Assembly (NCBI RefSeq): GCF_003952225.1
Contig: NZ_CP034437.1
Span: 2,494,501 to 2,558,500 of the forward strand
From: Paenibacillus albus
GTDB lineage: Bacteria > Bacillota > Bacilli > Paenibacillales > Paenibacillaceae
Direction: 5' to 3'
Length of the DNA stretch: 64,000 nt
The position numbers were made by a program, and so were the translations under genes. Shown here in pieces: positions 10,201 through 19,482 of this stretch (positions within the stretch are counted from its first letter, which is position 1; each line of letters starts with the position of its first letter). A model generated the notes under the pieces. That model was not told the origin of the DNA, did not search any database, and saw only the letters and a program-made list of their open reading frames with translations.

Positions 10201-10218
10201 CTCCGTCTGTAGACGGAG
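10201..10218. promoter_or_regulatory. 7-4-7 palindrome, candidate LiaR operator
   Basis: CTCCGTC-TGTA-GACGGAG is a perfect 7-4-7 inverted repeat about 100 bases before liaF. It has no T-run, so it is not a terminator. Bacillus LiaR is known to bind a 7-4-7 inverted repeat upstream of its targets; autoregulation is inferred from geometry and place. A TATACT -10 candidate is at 10265-10270 with a poor -35, as expected for an activated promoter. Confidence 0.45.
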
Positions 10219-10315
10219 CGCTCGTTCAATCGACAGACCCTTTTATGTCCATATCGCCATCGGGTATACTTGGAGTACAAACCTTGGAAAAGCGATTGGG
10301 AGCTGGTGGCTGAAC

Positions 10316-11401
10316 ATGCATAACTTTATAACCCGATTATTTTGGGGCCTCTTTATTATAGTAGTAGGCGTAGGGCTCATGCTAAGGCAGGCCGGCGTCA
10401 TTGACTTCGACATCGGCATGGTCGCGGCAACGTATTGGCCGGCGCTGCTGCTGGTGCTTGGCGTACTTAACGTGTTAAGTAAGTCATCGTTCTTCGGCTC
10501 TGCGGTACTGATTATTGTCGGAGTTCTGTTTCTTGGTCGTAATTTAGATTGGTTCGATTGGTCCGTTCATGACCTCTTGCAGTTTGGCGGACCGCTTATC
10601 CTTATCCTTATCGGCTTGCGCGTCATATTTAAACCTAAGAAGAAGCCTATTGTCGATCAAGTCGCCCCGGAAGAAGAATGGAAGGCTTACAATTACAGCC
10701 AGTCCGAAGCGCCGGTCCCGCCTGCGCCGCCGCTTCATCCGGATCCGACGAAGCCAATGGATCCTGAAGAAGCAGGTGCAATTCCGCAGGTCCCGCCGAT
10801 GCCCTCGAATCCATATGGCCCGAGCGAGGCGCCTTCCGAGAATATGGGATATGAAGCTGTGAAGCCTCCTGTAGAGCCTGGTTACGGTTATGGCCCGGTC
10901 TTTGACAAGATGGATAAGCATCAGAGGAAGCTGACAAGGCATCAAGCGCAGGTACAGCGCTGGCATGATCGCGCAGAGAAAATGCGGGCGCGCATGGAGC
11001 AGAATGAATACCACCGGATGAAGCATAGGCATCACCATCGCAATGAACGCGTAGAATGGTGGAATCACAATCCTGGCGTACAGACGCGTTCCGGCTTTAT
11101 CGGAGATATCTATCTTGGCCAGGATTACTGGGAGCTGAAGCCGATGAACATTTCGCATTTTATCGGCGACACGGTGCTTGATTTAACGAAAGCACAAATA
11201 CCGCCTGGCGAGACGATCGTTAATATCTCTTCCTTTATAGGCGATGTGAAAGTTTATTTGCCCAATGACTACGAAATCGGCGTGCATGTCGTATCCAGTG
11301 CGTTCGTCGGCGATGTAGCCGTGCTGGAGCACCGGGAGGGCGGGATTTTCAAGAACATGGACATCCAAACGCCTTATTTCCCAGATACGGACAAAAAATA
11401 A
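10316..11401 (+). CDS. liaF: LiaF-like membrane inhibitor, apparent 3' frameshift
   Basis: 361 residues as read. Residues 1-100 hold four hydrophobic helices, followed by a Pro-rich stretch, a His/Arg-rich stretch (about 215-248) and a C-terminal LiaF beta domain with repeated SxFIGD units (GFIGDIYLG, HFIGDTVLD, SFIGDVKVY, AFVGDVAVL). In Bacillus LiaF holds the LiaSR two-component system inactive until envelope stress. The frame stops at TAA 11399-11401 after six As, but the -1 frame continues as IKLHVSTFIGDVRVTKVG to TGA at 11454, eight bases before liaS; this is the usual LiaF end. Either one A is lost or slippage occurs. Confidence 0.88.
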   Translation: MHNFITRLFWGLFIIVVGVGLMLRQAGVIDFDIGMVAATYWPALLLVLGVLNVLSKSSFFGSAVLIIVGVLFLGRNLDWFDWSVHDLLQFGGPLILILIGLRVIFKPKKKPIVDQVAPEEEWKAYNYSQSEAPVPPAPPLHPDPTKPMDPEEAGAIPQVPPMPSNPYGPSEAPSENMGYEAVKPPVEPGYGYGPVFDKMDKHQRKLTRHQAQVQRWHDRAEKMRARMEQNEYHRMKHRHHHRNERVEWWNHNPGVQTRSGFIGDIYLGQDYWELKPMNISHFIGDTVLDLTKAQIPPGETIVNISSFIGDVKVYLPNDYEIGVHVVSSAFVGDVAVLEHREGGIFKNMDIQTPYFPDTDKK

Positions 11402-11461
11402 AGCTGCACGTCAGCACCTTTATCGGCGATGTGCGTGTCACGAAAGTAGGCTGATGCGCGC

Positions 11462-12493
11462 ATGATGGTAAGACTGTTTCGAAACAGCAAATGGGACATG
11501 ATTATTCTGTTCCTCGCATCTTCCACAATCTCGGTGCTTGCATGGCAGCTGGGTGCGGAATTGACGAACGAAGGGCACAGCGAGCTGCTGTGGATCGGAG
11601 TAGCTGTCGTATTCTTGCTGATTAGCGCTGTATTCGGCTACTGGGCCGCTCAGCGCATTCAGCGTCAGATTGATCTGATTGTGCTAGGACTCAAACAAAC
11701 CGCGCACGGCAATTACAGTACACGGCTGCCAGAGGTTGGCTTGATGACCCCGGCGTTTCGCGAATTCAACGATATGCTTGAATCGCTTGATGAGAAGATG
11801 CAGTGGATTCAGAGCTCTGGCGAAGATCAGGTGATGCGCGAAACTGCTTCCAATGAAGCGGCGGTGCTGGAAGAGCGCCGCCGTTTGGCTCGTGATCTGC
11901 ATGACACGGTTAGCCAGCAGCTGTTCGCAATCCATATGTCCGCTTCATCGCTTCCTAAGCTGCTGGAGCTCAATGCAGAGCGCGCCAGCGATGTGATGAA
12001 TCAATTAATCTCGATGTCGTCGCTCGCGCAGAAACAGATGCGCGGCTTCATTGCGCAGCTGCGGCCGATGGAGCTGGAAGGCAGATCGCTTCAGGAAGCG
12101 CTTGATAAGTGGTTCCCGGATTACTGCCGCCAGAATGGCTTGCAAGGCGTGCTTGAATGGCGCGTCAAGGAGAAACTGTCCGAAGCGAAGGAGCATCAGC
12201 TGTTCCTGATCGTACAGGAGGCAATGGCGAACATCGTGAAGCATGCCAGCGCACAGACTGCGCTGCTGACGGTTGCCGAGACCGAGCGGCAAATTGTGAT
12301 GACCTTGCAAGATGACGGCGCAGGCTTCCGCGCGGATCAAGTGAAGCGAGGTTCTTACGGATTGTCCACAATGAGGGAACGGGCGAACAAGCTCGGCGGA
12401 GACGCCTCCATCATTAGCAAGCCGGGGAGTGGCACGCGCGTGCGCGTGACGCTGCCAAACTATATAAATAAAGGAGACGGTCTTACGCAATGA
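11462..12493 (+). CDS. liaS: Sensor histidine kinase LiaS
   Basis: 343 residues: two membrane helices (about 7-25 and 42-60), a HAMP linker, a HisKA_3 dimerisation domain with ARDLHDTVSQQ (phosphorylated His147) and a HATPase_c domain with DDGAGF and GYGLSTM-like motifs. It lacks a large extracellular domain, as is typical of the intramembrane-sensing LiaS/VraS family. No good ribosome site precedes it, so it probably depends on coupled translation from the full-length liaF frame ending at 11454. The stop overlaps the start of liaR. The second codon is also ATG (11465), a possible alternative start. Confidence 0.93.
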   Translation: MMVRLFRNSKWDMIILFLASSTISVLAWQLGAELTNEGHSELLWIGVAVVFLLISAVFGYWAAQRIQRQIDLIVLGLKQTAHGNYSTRLPEVGLMTPAFREFNDMLESLDEKMQWIQSSGEDQVMRETASNEAAVLEERRRLARDLHDTVSQQLFAIHMSASSLPKLLELNAERASDVMNQLISMSSLAQKQMRGFIAQLRPMELEGRSLQEALDKWFPDYCRQNGLQGVLEWRVKEKLSEAKEHQLFLIVQEAMANIVKHASAQTALLTVAETERQIVMTLQDDGAGFRADQVKRGSYGLSTMRERANKLGGDASIISKPGSGTRVRVTLPNYINKGDGLTQ

Positions 12494-13155
12494 GTCAAAC
12501 GAGCAGCTACAAAATTATGATTGTCGATGATCACGATATGGTACGTGCCGGCCTCAGGACTTACTTGATGTTAGAGCCTAAATTCGAAGTAGTGGCAGAA
12601 GCGGCTAACGGCCAAGAAGCGCTTGATATGCTGCGTTCCGGCATTGACGGGGGACCTCCGCAGCTTGTACTGATGGATCTGATGATGCCTATTATGGACG
12701 GGGTTGAAGCGACCCGCCATCTGATGAAGGAATTTCCGGAGCTCAAGATCGTGATGCTGACGAGCTTTCTTGAAGATGAAAAGGTTGTAGCTGCTGTCGA
12801 AGCTGGCGCGGTCAGCTATGTGCTGAAGACGGTTTCAGCGGAAGAGCTCATCTATGCGTTGAGCGGAGCGGCGAAAGGAATGCCAGTGATGACGCATGAT
12901 GTCTCACAAGCGCTTACGCGAGGCTTGCGTCAGCGCAGCACGCAAGGCGCGGATGAAGGCTTGACCGATCGCGAGAAGGAAGTGCTGCTCTTGATCGCTG
13001 AAGGGATGTCTAATAAGGAAATCGCCGAAGAGCTTCATATCAGCATTAAGACCGTGAAGACGCATGTCAGCAACCTGTTGATGAAATGCGAGCTGGAGGA
13101 TCGGACACAGCTGGCAGTCTTCGCTCATCGCAAAGGCTGGGTAAAGACGGGATAA
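12490..13155 (+). CDS. liaR: Response regulator LiaR
   Basis: 221 residues: receiver domain with phosphoacceptor Asp63 in LVLMDLMMP and the conserved Lys in YVLKTVSAEE, then a NarL/LuxR-type helix-turn-helix (LTDREKEVLLLIAEGMSNKEIAEEL ... IKTVKTHVSNLL pattern). It starts within ATGA shared with the liaS stop, so both are translationally coupled. It should activate envelope-stress genes when LiaS is released from LiaF. Confidence 0.94.
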   Translation: MSQTSSYKIMIVDDHDMVRAGLRTYLMLEPKFEVVAEAANGQEALDMLRSGIDGGPPQLVLMDLMMPIMDGVEATRHLMKEFPELKIVMLTSFLEDEKVVAAVEAGAVSYVLKTVSAEELIYALSGAAKGMPVMTHDVSQALTRGLRQRSTQGADEGLTDREKEVLLLIAEGMSNKEIAEELHISIKTVKTHVSNLLMKCELEDRTQLAVFAHRKGWVKTG

Positions 13156-13213
13156 TGGTCCATAGTGGCGGGCATTCTAACGGTAAAATAAGGCCAGAGG
13201 AGAATGCCCTAAC

Positions 13214-13627
13214 ATGATCCCCATAGACACAAAGCTTGAATCAAGCGAGAAGGAATTTGCGGAAGTAAGAGATATGCTGGAGAAGCATCAGTTTGCAGTC
13301 GGCGGCAATTGGGACTATGACCACGGTTACTTCGACCGCTATCTGGATGAGGAGCATAAAGTGTGGCTGCGGATGCCTTTTGACGTCATCAATGGCAATA
13401 TCGACAGTGAAACCCAGGACCTCGATGCGAAGATTCGTATGGGTAAGCCATTCGTGCTGAAACATATCTACAATGAAGGTCTCGATAAAGAAGCACATCC
13501 CAGGGCATTAGGCAGCTTGGTGGATCAGTTCCAGGAGCCGCTTGATCCAGATGCTGAGGTCGAGTCGAAATGGGTGACCGAAGCCAAGAAGGTTCTCGAC
13601 CAGGTCGAAGATAGGCTGCTTCATTAA
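13214..13627 (+). CDS. YugN-like family protein
   Basis: A 137-residue soluble acidic protein of the YugN family, with HGYFDRYLD, VWLRMPFDV and GKPFVLKHIYNEGLD. The family is common in Bacillales and its role is unknown. AGAGGAG lies 9 bases before the ATG. It stands alone between liaR and a strong terminator, and could still be read from the lia promoter because liaR has no terminator of its own. Confidence 0.82.
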   Translation: MIPIDTKLESSEKEFAEVRDMLEKHQFAVGGNWDYDHGYFDRYLDEEHKVWLRMPFDVINGNIDSETQDLDAKIRMGKPFVLKHIYNEGLDKEAHPRALGSLVDQFQEPLDPDAEVESKWVTEAKKVLDQVEDRLLH

Positions 13628-13644
13628 GAGAATACGAGAATCGA

Positions 13645-13687
13645 AACCGAGCTAGGCTGAAATTTATTAGCCGAGCCCGGTTTTTTT
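13645..13687 (+). terminator. Terminator after the yugN-like gene
   Basis: ACCGAGC...AGGCT and AGCC...GCCCGGT form a long imperfect hairpin followed by seven Ts. Confidence 0.85.
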
Positions 13688-13824
13688 ATGTTGCTTTATA
13701 ACAATTTTAAGTTTGATTTAAGGTAGATTGTGCATGATAGAAACATGAAGAACAGCTAATAACAACCAACACAACCATGGGAAGCTTAATAATTAGCGAT
13801 TTATGCTTTAGGAGGAGAAACGAA

Positions 13825-15441
13825 ATGGACGATCAGAACAAAAAAAATGGTTATGATGATTTCTTTCAAAATCGCAACAACGAAGAGAATCGTGATCAGG
13901 ACCATTCGCATAAAGAGGATGAGGCGAAGCCGGAACAAGCCGCTACTTCATCGGAATCCGATAAATCATCGTACTACTATTCATATGGACCTTTTAAATC
14001 AAATGGCGACAATGCTTCTGAACCGCGCGGTGAAGCACAAGCTGATCCGTATGCGGCCGGTAGACAAGATAGTGTTCATGGCTCAGTAGAGGTAACACCT
14101 CCGCAGCAGCTTCGCCAGTTCGCGCCATCGCAGTCCGCTTCGCGAAGCGGGTGGCAAGTGAAAGAAGCTCGGCGCTCCACCTTTAAAGCGATGTTCGCTT
14201 CGTTCCTAGCCGGTGTCGTCGTTGTCGGATCGCTCATGTTCGTCTCAGATAAACAGAACTGGTTCACATCGGATCAGGCGACTTCAACGCAAGCGGCAGC
14301 AGATCAGGTGAAGACGGCTTCAGGCAGCGCAGGTGACAACGGTTCGGTATCTACTGCTGCAGACGTCGTAAGACCGAACAACATTGCACAGCTGTTTGAG
14401 AAAGCGAGCCCGGCGGTCGTGAAGATCGAGACGTTCACGAAGCAGCGTGCGAGCAGCCAGGGCGGCAGCGGCATGGATTTCTTCAGCCAATTCTTCGGCG
14501 ATGACTTCGGCGGTAATGGAGGCAGTCAAGATCAAGGCAATGGATCGAATGGCAATCAGGATCAAGGCAGCACAGAGCTGACACCTGAGGGCATCGGTAC
14601 TGGTTTCTTCTTCGACTCATCAGGCTATATCCTGACGAACCAGCACGTTGTCGGCGACGCAGATGAAATCCAAGTTACGGTTCAAGGCTACAATAAACCG
14701 CTCGTTGCGAAGAAGCTTGGCACAAGCTACAGCTTGGACCTTGCCGTACTGAAAGTAGAAGGAACTAATTTCCCGACCTTGCCAATCGGCAGCTCGGATA
14801 AGATCAATATCGGCGACTGGGTTGTTGCAATCGGTAACCCATATGGCTTTGACCACACGGTTACTGTAGGCGTACTTAGCTCCAAAGAGCGTCCAATTAC
14901 AATTCCGGATGAGCAAGGCACGCGTCAATACGAGCACTTACTGCAAACAGACGCTTCCATTAACCCTGGTAACTCCGGCGGTCCTTTGCTGAACTTGGCG
15001 GGTGAAGTTATCGGTATTAACACAGCAGTAAGCTCGCAGGCGCAAGGCATCGGCTTTGCCATTCCGACTAGCACCATTCAGGAAGTGCTTCAGGATCTGA
15101 AGGCAAATAAAGAAATTCCGAAGAAGCCTGTACCGTTCATCGGAGCGAACCTTGCTGAGATTACCGATGATATTGCGAAGGAGCTTGGCCTAACAAGCAA
15201 AGAAGGCTCCATCGTATCCAGCGTATTGTACAAATCGCCTGCTTATATGGCTGATTTGAGACAGTATGACGTCATTACCGGTCTTGACGGCACGAAGTAC
15301 AACAACCGTGAAGATTTGATCGCTGCGATCCAGAAGAAGAACGTTGACGATACAGTGACGCTCAACATCCTCCGCAATGGCGAGAAGATGGATCTGAAAG
15401 TGAAAGTCGGCAATAAAAACGAGTTTGCTCAACAGCAGTAA
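13825..15441 (+). CDS. htrA: Membrane-anchored serine protease HtrA (trypsin-PDZ)
   Basis: 538 residues. An unusually long acidic, Asn/Gln-rich cytoplasmic tail (about 1-110) precedes one membrane anchor (about 120-145). The extracytoplasmic trypsin-like domain has the triad His274 (TNQHVVGD), Asp305 (SLDLAVLK) and Ser384 (NPGNSGGPL), followed by one PDZ domain (about 435-530). A Gly/Asn/Gln-rich stretch near 225-250 lies before the His. HtrA proteins degrade misfolded secreted proteins. The ATG at 13825 is chosen because AGGAGGAG precedes it; the frame stays open 48 bases upstream without a ribosome site. Confidence 0.95.
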   Translation: MDDQNKKNGYDDFFQNRNNEENRDQDHSHKEDEAKPEQAATSSESDKSSYYYSYGPFKSNGDNASEPRGEAQADPYAAGRQDSVHGSVEVTPPQQLRQFAPSQSASRSGWQVKEARRSTFKAMFASFLAGVVVVGSLMFVSDKQNWFTSDQATSTQAAADQVKTASGSAGDNGSVSTAADVVRPNNIAQLFEKASPAVVKIETFTKQRASSQGGSGMDFFSQFFGDDFGGNGGSQDQGNGSNGNQDQGSTELTPEGIGTGFFFDSSGYILTNQHVVGDADEIQVTVQGYNKPLVAKKLGTSYSLDLAVLKVEGTNFPTLPIGSSDKINIGDWVVAIGNPYGFDHTVTVGVLSSKERPITIPDEQGTRQYEHLLQTDASINPGNSGGPLLNLAGEVIGINTAVSSQAQGIGFAIPTSTIQEVLQDLKANKEIPKKPVPFIGANLAEITDDIAKELGLTSKEGSIVSSVLYKSPAYMADLRQYDVITGLDGTKYNNREDLIAAIQKKNVDDTVTLNILRNGEKMDLKVKVGNKNEFAQQQ

Positions 15442-15463
15442 TATAGTGCTAGTTAGGCTCAAC

Positions 15464-15506
15464 CGTGGCGCATTCAGTCTAAGTGACTGTCTGCGCCACT
15501 TTTTTG
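15464..15506 (+). terminator. Terminator after htrA
   Basis: GTGGCG...CAGTC / GACTG...CGCCAC hairpin followed by six Ts. Confidence 0.87.
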
Positions 15507-15543
15507 AACACGAGTCATATGATGGGGACTTTGGGACAAGCGG

Positions 15544-15573
15544 TTACATGACATCGAGCTGTTGCGTTATAAT
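15544..15573 (+). promoter_or_regulatory. Promoter of the OmpR/HK pair
   Basis: TATAAT at 15568-15573 with a weak -35 TTACAT at 15544-15549 (18-base spacer), 42 bases before the start codon. Confidence 0.5.
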
Positions 15574-15615
15574 AAAAACAACAATATTTGGTTAATTGAT
15601 GATGGGGGAAACGGT

Positions 15616-16308
15616 ATGAGACAGCATATATTGGTAGTGGACGACGATGACAAGATTACTTCGCTTCTGCGCAGAAGTCTTGCTTTTGAAGGATATGAGG
15701 TGACTACGGCAAACAATGGCCTTGAAGGATTGAAGCAGATGCTTTCAAACGATCCGGATTTGCTCATTGTCGATGTGATGATGCCGCAGGTGGACGGCTG
15801 GGAAGTGGTAAGACGCGTGCGTGAAGGCGGCAGCTCTGTACCGGTCTTAATGCTTACTGCTAAGGACGAGATTCAAGACCGCGTGCGGGGACTCGACTTA
15901 GGGGCAGACGATTACTTGGTTAAGCCGTTTGCGCTGGAAGAGCTGCTCGCTCGTACCCGTGCTTTGCTGCGGCGCAAGTCAGAGAAGCTTGAAGATGGTG
16001 GTGCTCGCCTGCAATTTGAAGATTTGAAGCTGGATCTCGATTCACGGGAAGCGAACCGCAGCGGTCGTCGCATTGAGCTGACGGCTAAGGAATTCGATCT
16101 TCTTCAGCTCTTCATGCAGAACCCACGCCGAGTGCTGACCCGTGATTCGATCATGGACAAAATCTGGGGCTTTGACTACAGCGGCGAATCCAACGTGCTG
16201 GAGGTCTATATTGCGATGCTTCGGCAGAAGACGGAGGATGGCACCGGCTCGAGGCTGATTCAGACGGTTCGCGGAACAGGGTATGTGCTGCGGGGCGAAG
16301 GAGGCTAA
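15616..16308 (+). CDS. OmpR-family response regulator
   Basis: 230 residues: receiver domain (Asp53 in LLIVDVMMP, Lys in YLVKPFALEEL) and winged-helix DNA-binding domain (ELTAKEFDLLQLF, VLEVYIAMLRQK, VRGTGYVLRG). It forms a two-gene unit with the kinase 8 bases downstream. The start at 15616 follows GGGGGAAACGGT; the longer in-frame start at 15562 would overlap the promoter. The neighbouring htrA may be a target, as for CssRS in Bacillus, but that is inferred from position only. Confidence 0.93.
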   Translation: MRQHILVVDDDDKITSLLRRSLAFEGYEVTTANNGLEGLKQMLSNDPDLLIVDVMMPQVDGWEVVRRVREGGSSVPVLMLTAKDEIQDRVRGLDLGADDYLVKPFALEELLARTRALLRRKSEKLEDGGARLQFEDLKLDLDSREANRSGRRIELTAKEFDLLQLFMQNPRRVLTRDSIMDKIWGFDYSGESNVLEVYIAMLRQKTEDGTGSRLIQTVRGTGYVLRGEGG

Positions 16309-16316
16309 GGGCATCT

Positions 16317-17810
16317 ATGTCAATCAGGCTGCGGCTTACAATATGGTACTCGGTCATTCTGGCCGTTACGCTCATTGCTTTCGGCGTAGCGATCTATATC
16401 TTCGTTAACTACAACACCTATAAGGAAATGAAAGGGAAGATCGAGACGCAGGTCAATGCGATTAACATTACTTCTACGCTCGATATGTTCGATAATTTCA
16501 AGGTGTCGCCGTCCTCGATCTTTGCCGATGATGAAATTTACATTCAGGTAATCAATTACAAGAAAGGCGTTGTACAAACAACGCAAAATTTACGCCGCCT
16601 CGATATGCTGCTTCCTTACCCGGAGCAGAAGAAAGTGTCCGAGAGCGATGAGGGATTTCATGAGCTGAAAGTCGACAAGTATCCTTTTCTGACGTATCAG
16701 CATCTGCTGAAGCAGAACGGTGAAGTGTTCGGCATGCTTCAGGTTGCTGCCTATTCCGGACGAGAAGATAAGTTTCTTAACGAGCTTCGTACGACGCTCA
16801 TCTTCTCGCTTATTGTTGTCGTGCTTATCGCCTTTACGATCGGCTTATTTCTGGCGCGCCAAGCGCTGCGTCCGATCGAGAACGTTATTCGCGCCAGCAA
16901 TCAGATCGAGAACGGCTCCGACTTGAGTATGCGTATCCCTCATTCTGGTCCCAAGGATGAGCTTGGCCGATTAACCGATACGCTAAACGGTATGCTCGGC
17001 CGGATCGAGACGACTTATAATGAGCTCGATGAAGCGTACAAGGCGCAGCGACGGTTTGTTTCCGACGCGTCGCACGAGCTGCGCACGCCGCTGACGACGA
17101 TTCGCGGCAACATTGAGCTGCTGGAGCGGATGTGGCTGCCTGCGCTTGGAGCGGGTACGGAGCAGCAGGAGCAGGAAGGCGGCTCGTTAACGCAGCAAAG
17201 CGATAAGGAGCGTCAGCGTATCATGCTGACCAGGGAAGCGATGGGCGATATTGCCGGTGAGGCAAAGCGGATGTCGGGTCTAGTGAATGACCTGCTGGCG
17301 CTTGCTCGTGCAGATGCAGGCTATGAAATGGAGAAGAGTGTGCAGCCCCTGCTGCCGCTCGTCGAGGATGTGGCTCGCAAGGCGCAGCTGCTTCCAAGAA
17401 ATGCTGAATGGAGAATTGGGAACCTAAGCGCTATTGCAAACGTAGAAGTAGTAGCGCATGCAGATTTTTTGCGTCAGCTATTTTTTATTTTCGTTGAGAA
17501 TGCGTTCAAATACACGCCAAGCGGCTATGTTGAGCTGCGCGCCGTTCGTTCCGGCAATCAGGCAGGCGTCGTCATAAAAGATACCGGCATCGGAATGGCG
17601 AGTAAGGAAGTGCCGCATATCTTCGAACGGTTCTATCGTGCGGACGAATCGCGCGGCCAGACAAGCGGCACCGGGCTCGGATTGTCCATTGCGAAGTGGA
17701 TTATTGACGAGCATGGCGGCTCTGTCGAGGTCTCGACACGAGAGGGAGAAGGCAGCACGTTTATCGTCTGGCTCCCCGTTGCTTTCCACGAGAAGATCAA
17801 TGAAGTATAA
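16317..17810 (+). CDS. Sensor histidine kinase
   Basis: 497 residues: membrane helix (about 10-30), extracellular sensor loop of ~125 residues, second helix (about 160-180), HAMP, HisKA with SDASHELRTPLTT (His253) and HATPase_c with DTGIGM and GTGLGLSIAK. An insertion of ~35 residues rich in Gln/Glu/Gly follows the His helix (GAGTEQQEQEGGSLTQQSD), which lengthens the DHp domain. GGAGG at the end of the regulator gene serves as its ribosome site. The signal is unknown. Confidence 0.92.
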   Translation: MSIRLRLTIWYSVILAVTLIAFGVAIYIFVNYNTYKEMKGKIETQVNAINITSTLDMFDNFKVSPSSIFADDEIYIQVINYKKGVVQTTQNLRRLDMLLPYPEQKKVSESDEGFHELKVDKYPFLTYQHLLKQNGEVFGMLQVAAYSGREDKFLNELRTTLIFSLIVVVLIAFTIGLFLARQALRPIENVIRASNQIENGSDLSMRIPHSGPKDELGRLTDTLNGMLGRIETTYNELDEAYKAQRRFVSDASHELRTPLTTIRGNIELLERMWLPALGAGTEQQEQEGGSLTQQSDKERQRIMLTREAMGDIAGEAKRMSGLVNDLLALARADAGYEMEKSVQPLLPLVEDVARKAQLLPRNAEWRIGNLSAIANVEVVAHADFLRQLFFIFVENAFKYTPSGYVELRAVRSGNQAGVVIKDTGIGMASKEVPHIFERFYRADESRGQTSGTGLGLSIAKWIIDEHGGSVEVSTREGEGSTFIVWLPVAFHEKINEV

Positions 17811-17870
17811 TAGTTGAGGTTAGGTTATTAGAATCGTATGGTTTCACGTAGAAAGCAGGGGACGCAAGGT

Positions 17871-18821
17871 ATGGAAATTGTGAAGATTTCTCCGCGCGGT
17901 TATTGCTACGGTGTCGTTGATGCAATGGTACTGGCGCTGCAAACCGCAAAAAATTTAGAGTTGCCGCGACCGATCTATATTTTGGGCATGATCGTTCATA
18001 ATAGTCATGTAACGGAAGCGTTTAAGGAAGCAGGAGTCATTACGCTGGACGGTGAGAACCGGCTTGAAATTCTTGATCAGGTAACGAGCGGCACGGTCAT
18101 CTTCACGGCACATGGCGTATCGCCCGAGGTGCGGAAGCGTGCCAAGGATAAGGGACTTACGCTAGTCGATGCGACTTGCCCGGATGTTACGAAGACGCAT
18201 GACCTCATTCGCGAGAAGGTAGCGGAAGGCTACGAAGTGCTCTATATCGGGAAGAGAGCCCATCCGGAGCCGGAAGGCGCGATCGGCATTGCGCCGGAGC
18301 ACGTTCATCTCATTGAACGTGAAGAGGAGATCGATCAGCTGGAGCTTGACGCTGAGCGCATCATTATTACGAATCAAACGACGATGTCGCAATGGGATAT
18401 TAAACATTTGATCAGCAAGCTGCTAGCGAAATTCCCGTCGGCAGAAATTCATAATGAAATATGTTTGGCGACGCAGGTTAGGCAAGAGGCAGTTGCTGAG
18501 CAGGCAGGCCAAGCCGAGCTTTGCATCGTCGTCGGAGATCCAAGAAGCAACAACTCCAATCGGCTCGCGCAAGTGTCGGAAGAAATCGCCGGTGTAACTG
18601 CTTACCGAGTTTCGGATGTTTCGGAAATCGAATTGGAGTGGTTGAAAGGCAAGAAACGTGTAGCTGTAACCTCGGGTGCTTCTACGCCGACTCCGCTTAC
18701 AAAGGAAGTTATCGCATACCTGGAGCAATTTGACGAGGCGAAGCCTGAAACTTGGGTAGCACAGCGCACGGTTAACATGAGTAAATTGCTACCTACAGTT
18801 CGAGTGAAATCGTCCTTGTAA
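17871..18821 (+). CDS. ispH: 4-hydroxy-3-methylbut-2-enyl diphosphate reductase
   Basis: A 316-residue enzyme that makes IPP and DMAPP in the last step of the MEP isoprenoid pathway. The three Cys that hold the 4Fe-4S cluster are visible: Cys12 (RGYCYG), Cys103 (DATCPDV) and Cys198 (NEICLATQ). Also seen are [13 protein letters not shown] and the substrate-binding SNNSNRL. I chose the ATG at 17871 (AGGGGAC upstream; protein starts [10 protein letters not shown] as usual) over 17838. The DUF2062 gene follows after 21 bases without a terminator. Confidence 0.96.
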   Translation: MEIVKISPRGYCYGVVDAMVLALQTAKNLELPRPIYILGMIVHNSHVTEAFKEAGVITLDGENRLEILDQVTSGTVIFTAHGVSPEVRKRAKDKGLTLVDATCPDVTKTHDLIREKVAEGYEVLYIGKRAHPEPEGAIGIAPEHVHLIEREEEIDQLELDAERIIITNQTTMSQWDIKHLISKLLAKFPSAEIHNEICLATQVRQEAVAEQAGQAELCIVVGDPRSNNSNRLAQVSEEIAGVTAYRVSDVSEIELEWLKGKKRVAVTSGASTPTPLTKEVIAYLEQFDEAKPETWVAQRTVNMSKLLPTVRVKSSL

Positions 18822-18842
18822 TGTGAAAGGAGCGCATCTAAA

Positions 18843-19352
18843 TTGAAGACTGCAAGTAAACCGCGCTCGATTAAACGTTGGCTGAAGCTGAAATATACGC
18901 AGCTGATGCGGGCACCTGGCGGCCCATCCATGGTTGCACTTGGATTTGCGATCGGTATCTTCGTAGAGATGTTCACGCTGCCGACTTACGGCCTTGCGTT
19001 TTTCTTGATTTTTCCTCTCATCTATTTGTTTAATGCGAGCCTTGCCGGCGCGTTAATCGGGTTTGTTTTTGGGAAAATTATTTTCATTCCAATCGCATTC
19101 GTCAATAGCATGGTCGGCGGCTGGGTGCTGCCTAAGCATATGAAAGTTTCCTTGCCGTTCGCGCCACATTGGCTGGACCATTTGTTGTATATGAATTTAA
19201 AGCTGATCGTAGGCGGTATCATTGATGGTATTATCCTCGGCGCGCTGTTCTATTTCCCTGTGAAGCTGATGCTGCAATATATGGCGAACAAGCGTAAGGA
19301 GAAGCGGAAACTACGTCGAAGTGCCGTTGAAGTGAAGCCTGTGACGGAATAA
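18843..19352 (+). CDS. DUF2062 membrane protein
   Basis: A 169-residue protein with three or four hydrophobic helices (about 30-60, 62-90, 120-145) and a basic C-terminus; the pattern RAPGGPSMVALGFAIGIFVE is typical of DUF2062. The function is unknown. It probably starts with TTG at 18843, as AAAGGAG is well placed and no ATG is near. It likely shares a transcript with ispH and ends at a strong terminator. Confidence 0.8.
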   Translation: MKTASKPRSIKRWLKLKYTQLMRAPGGPSMVALGFAIGIFVEMFTLPTYGLAFFLIFPLIYLFNASLAGALIGFVFGKIIFIPIAFVNSMVGGWVLPKHMKVSLPFAPHWLDHLLYMNLKLIVGGIIDGIILGALFYFPVKLMLQYMANKRKEKRKLRRSAVEVKPVTE

Positions 19353-19367
19353 AGTTGATTCAATCTC

Positions 19368-19398
19368 AAAACCGGTCTCTTGACGAGGCCGGTTTTTT
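19368..19398 (+). terminator. Terminator after the DUF2062 gene
   Basis: AACCGGTCT / AGGCCGGTT hairpin followed by six Ts. Confidence 0.88.
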
Positions 19399-19420
19399 CT
19401 TGTATATTTGCTTTAGTGAT

Positions 19421-19468
19421 TAAAAGCATAAAAGCCTAAAAGCATAAAAGCGTCGAAGCTTAAAAGCG
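19421..19468. repeat. Six tandem 8-bp units
   Basis: Units TAAAAGCA, TAAAAGCC, TAAAAGCA, TAAAAGCG, TCGAAGCT and TAAAAGCG follow each other without gaps. The array ends 14 bases before a TATAAT (19483-19488) that is the likely -10 of the DAHP synthase gene, so the last unit overlaps the -35 zone. Confidence 0.85.
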
Positions 19469-19482
19469 AACACGCGTCTAAG

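Noticed and set aside
19421-19468. CRISPR array
   Set aside because: Units are 8 bp and directly adjacent, without spacers or cas genes.
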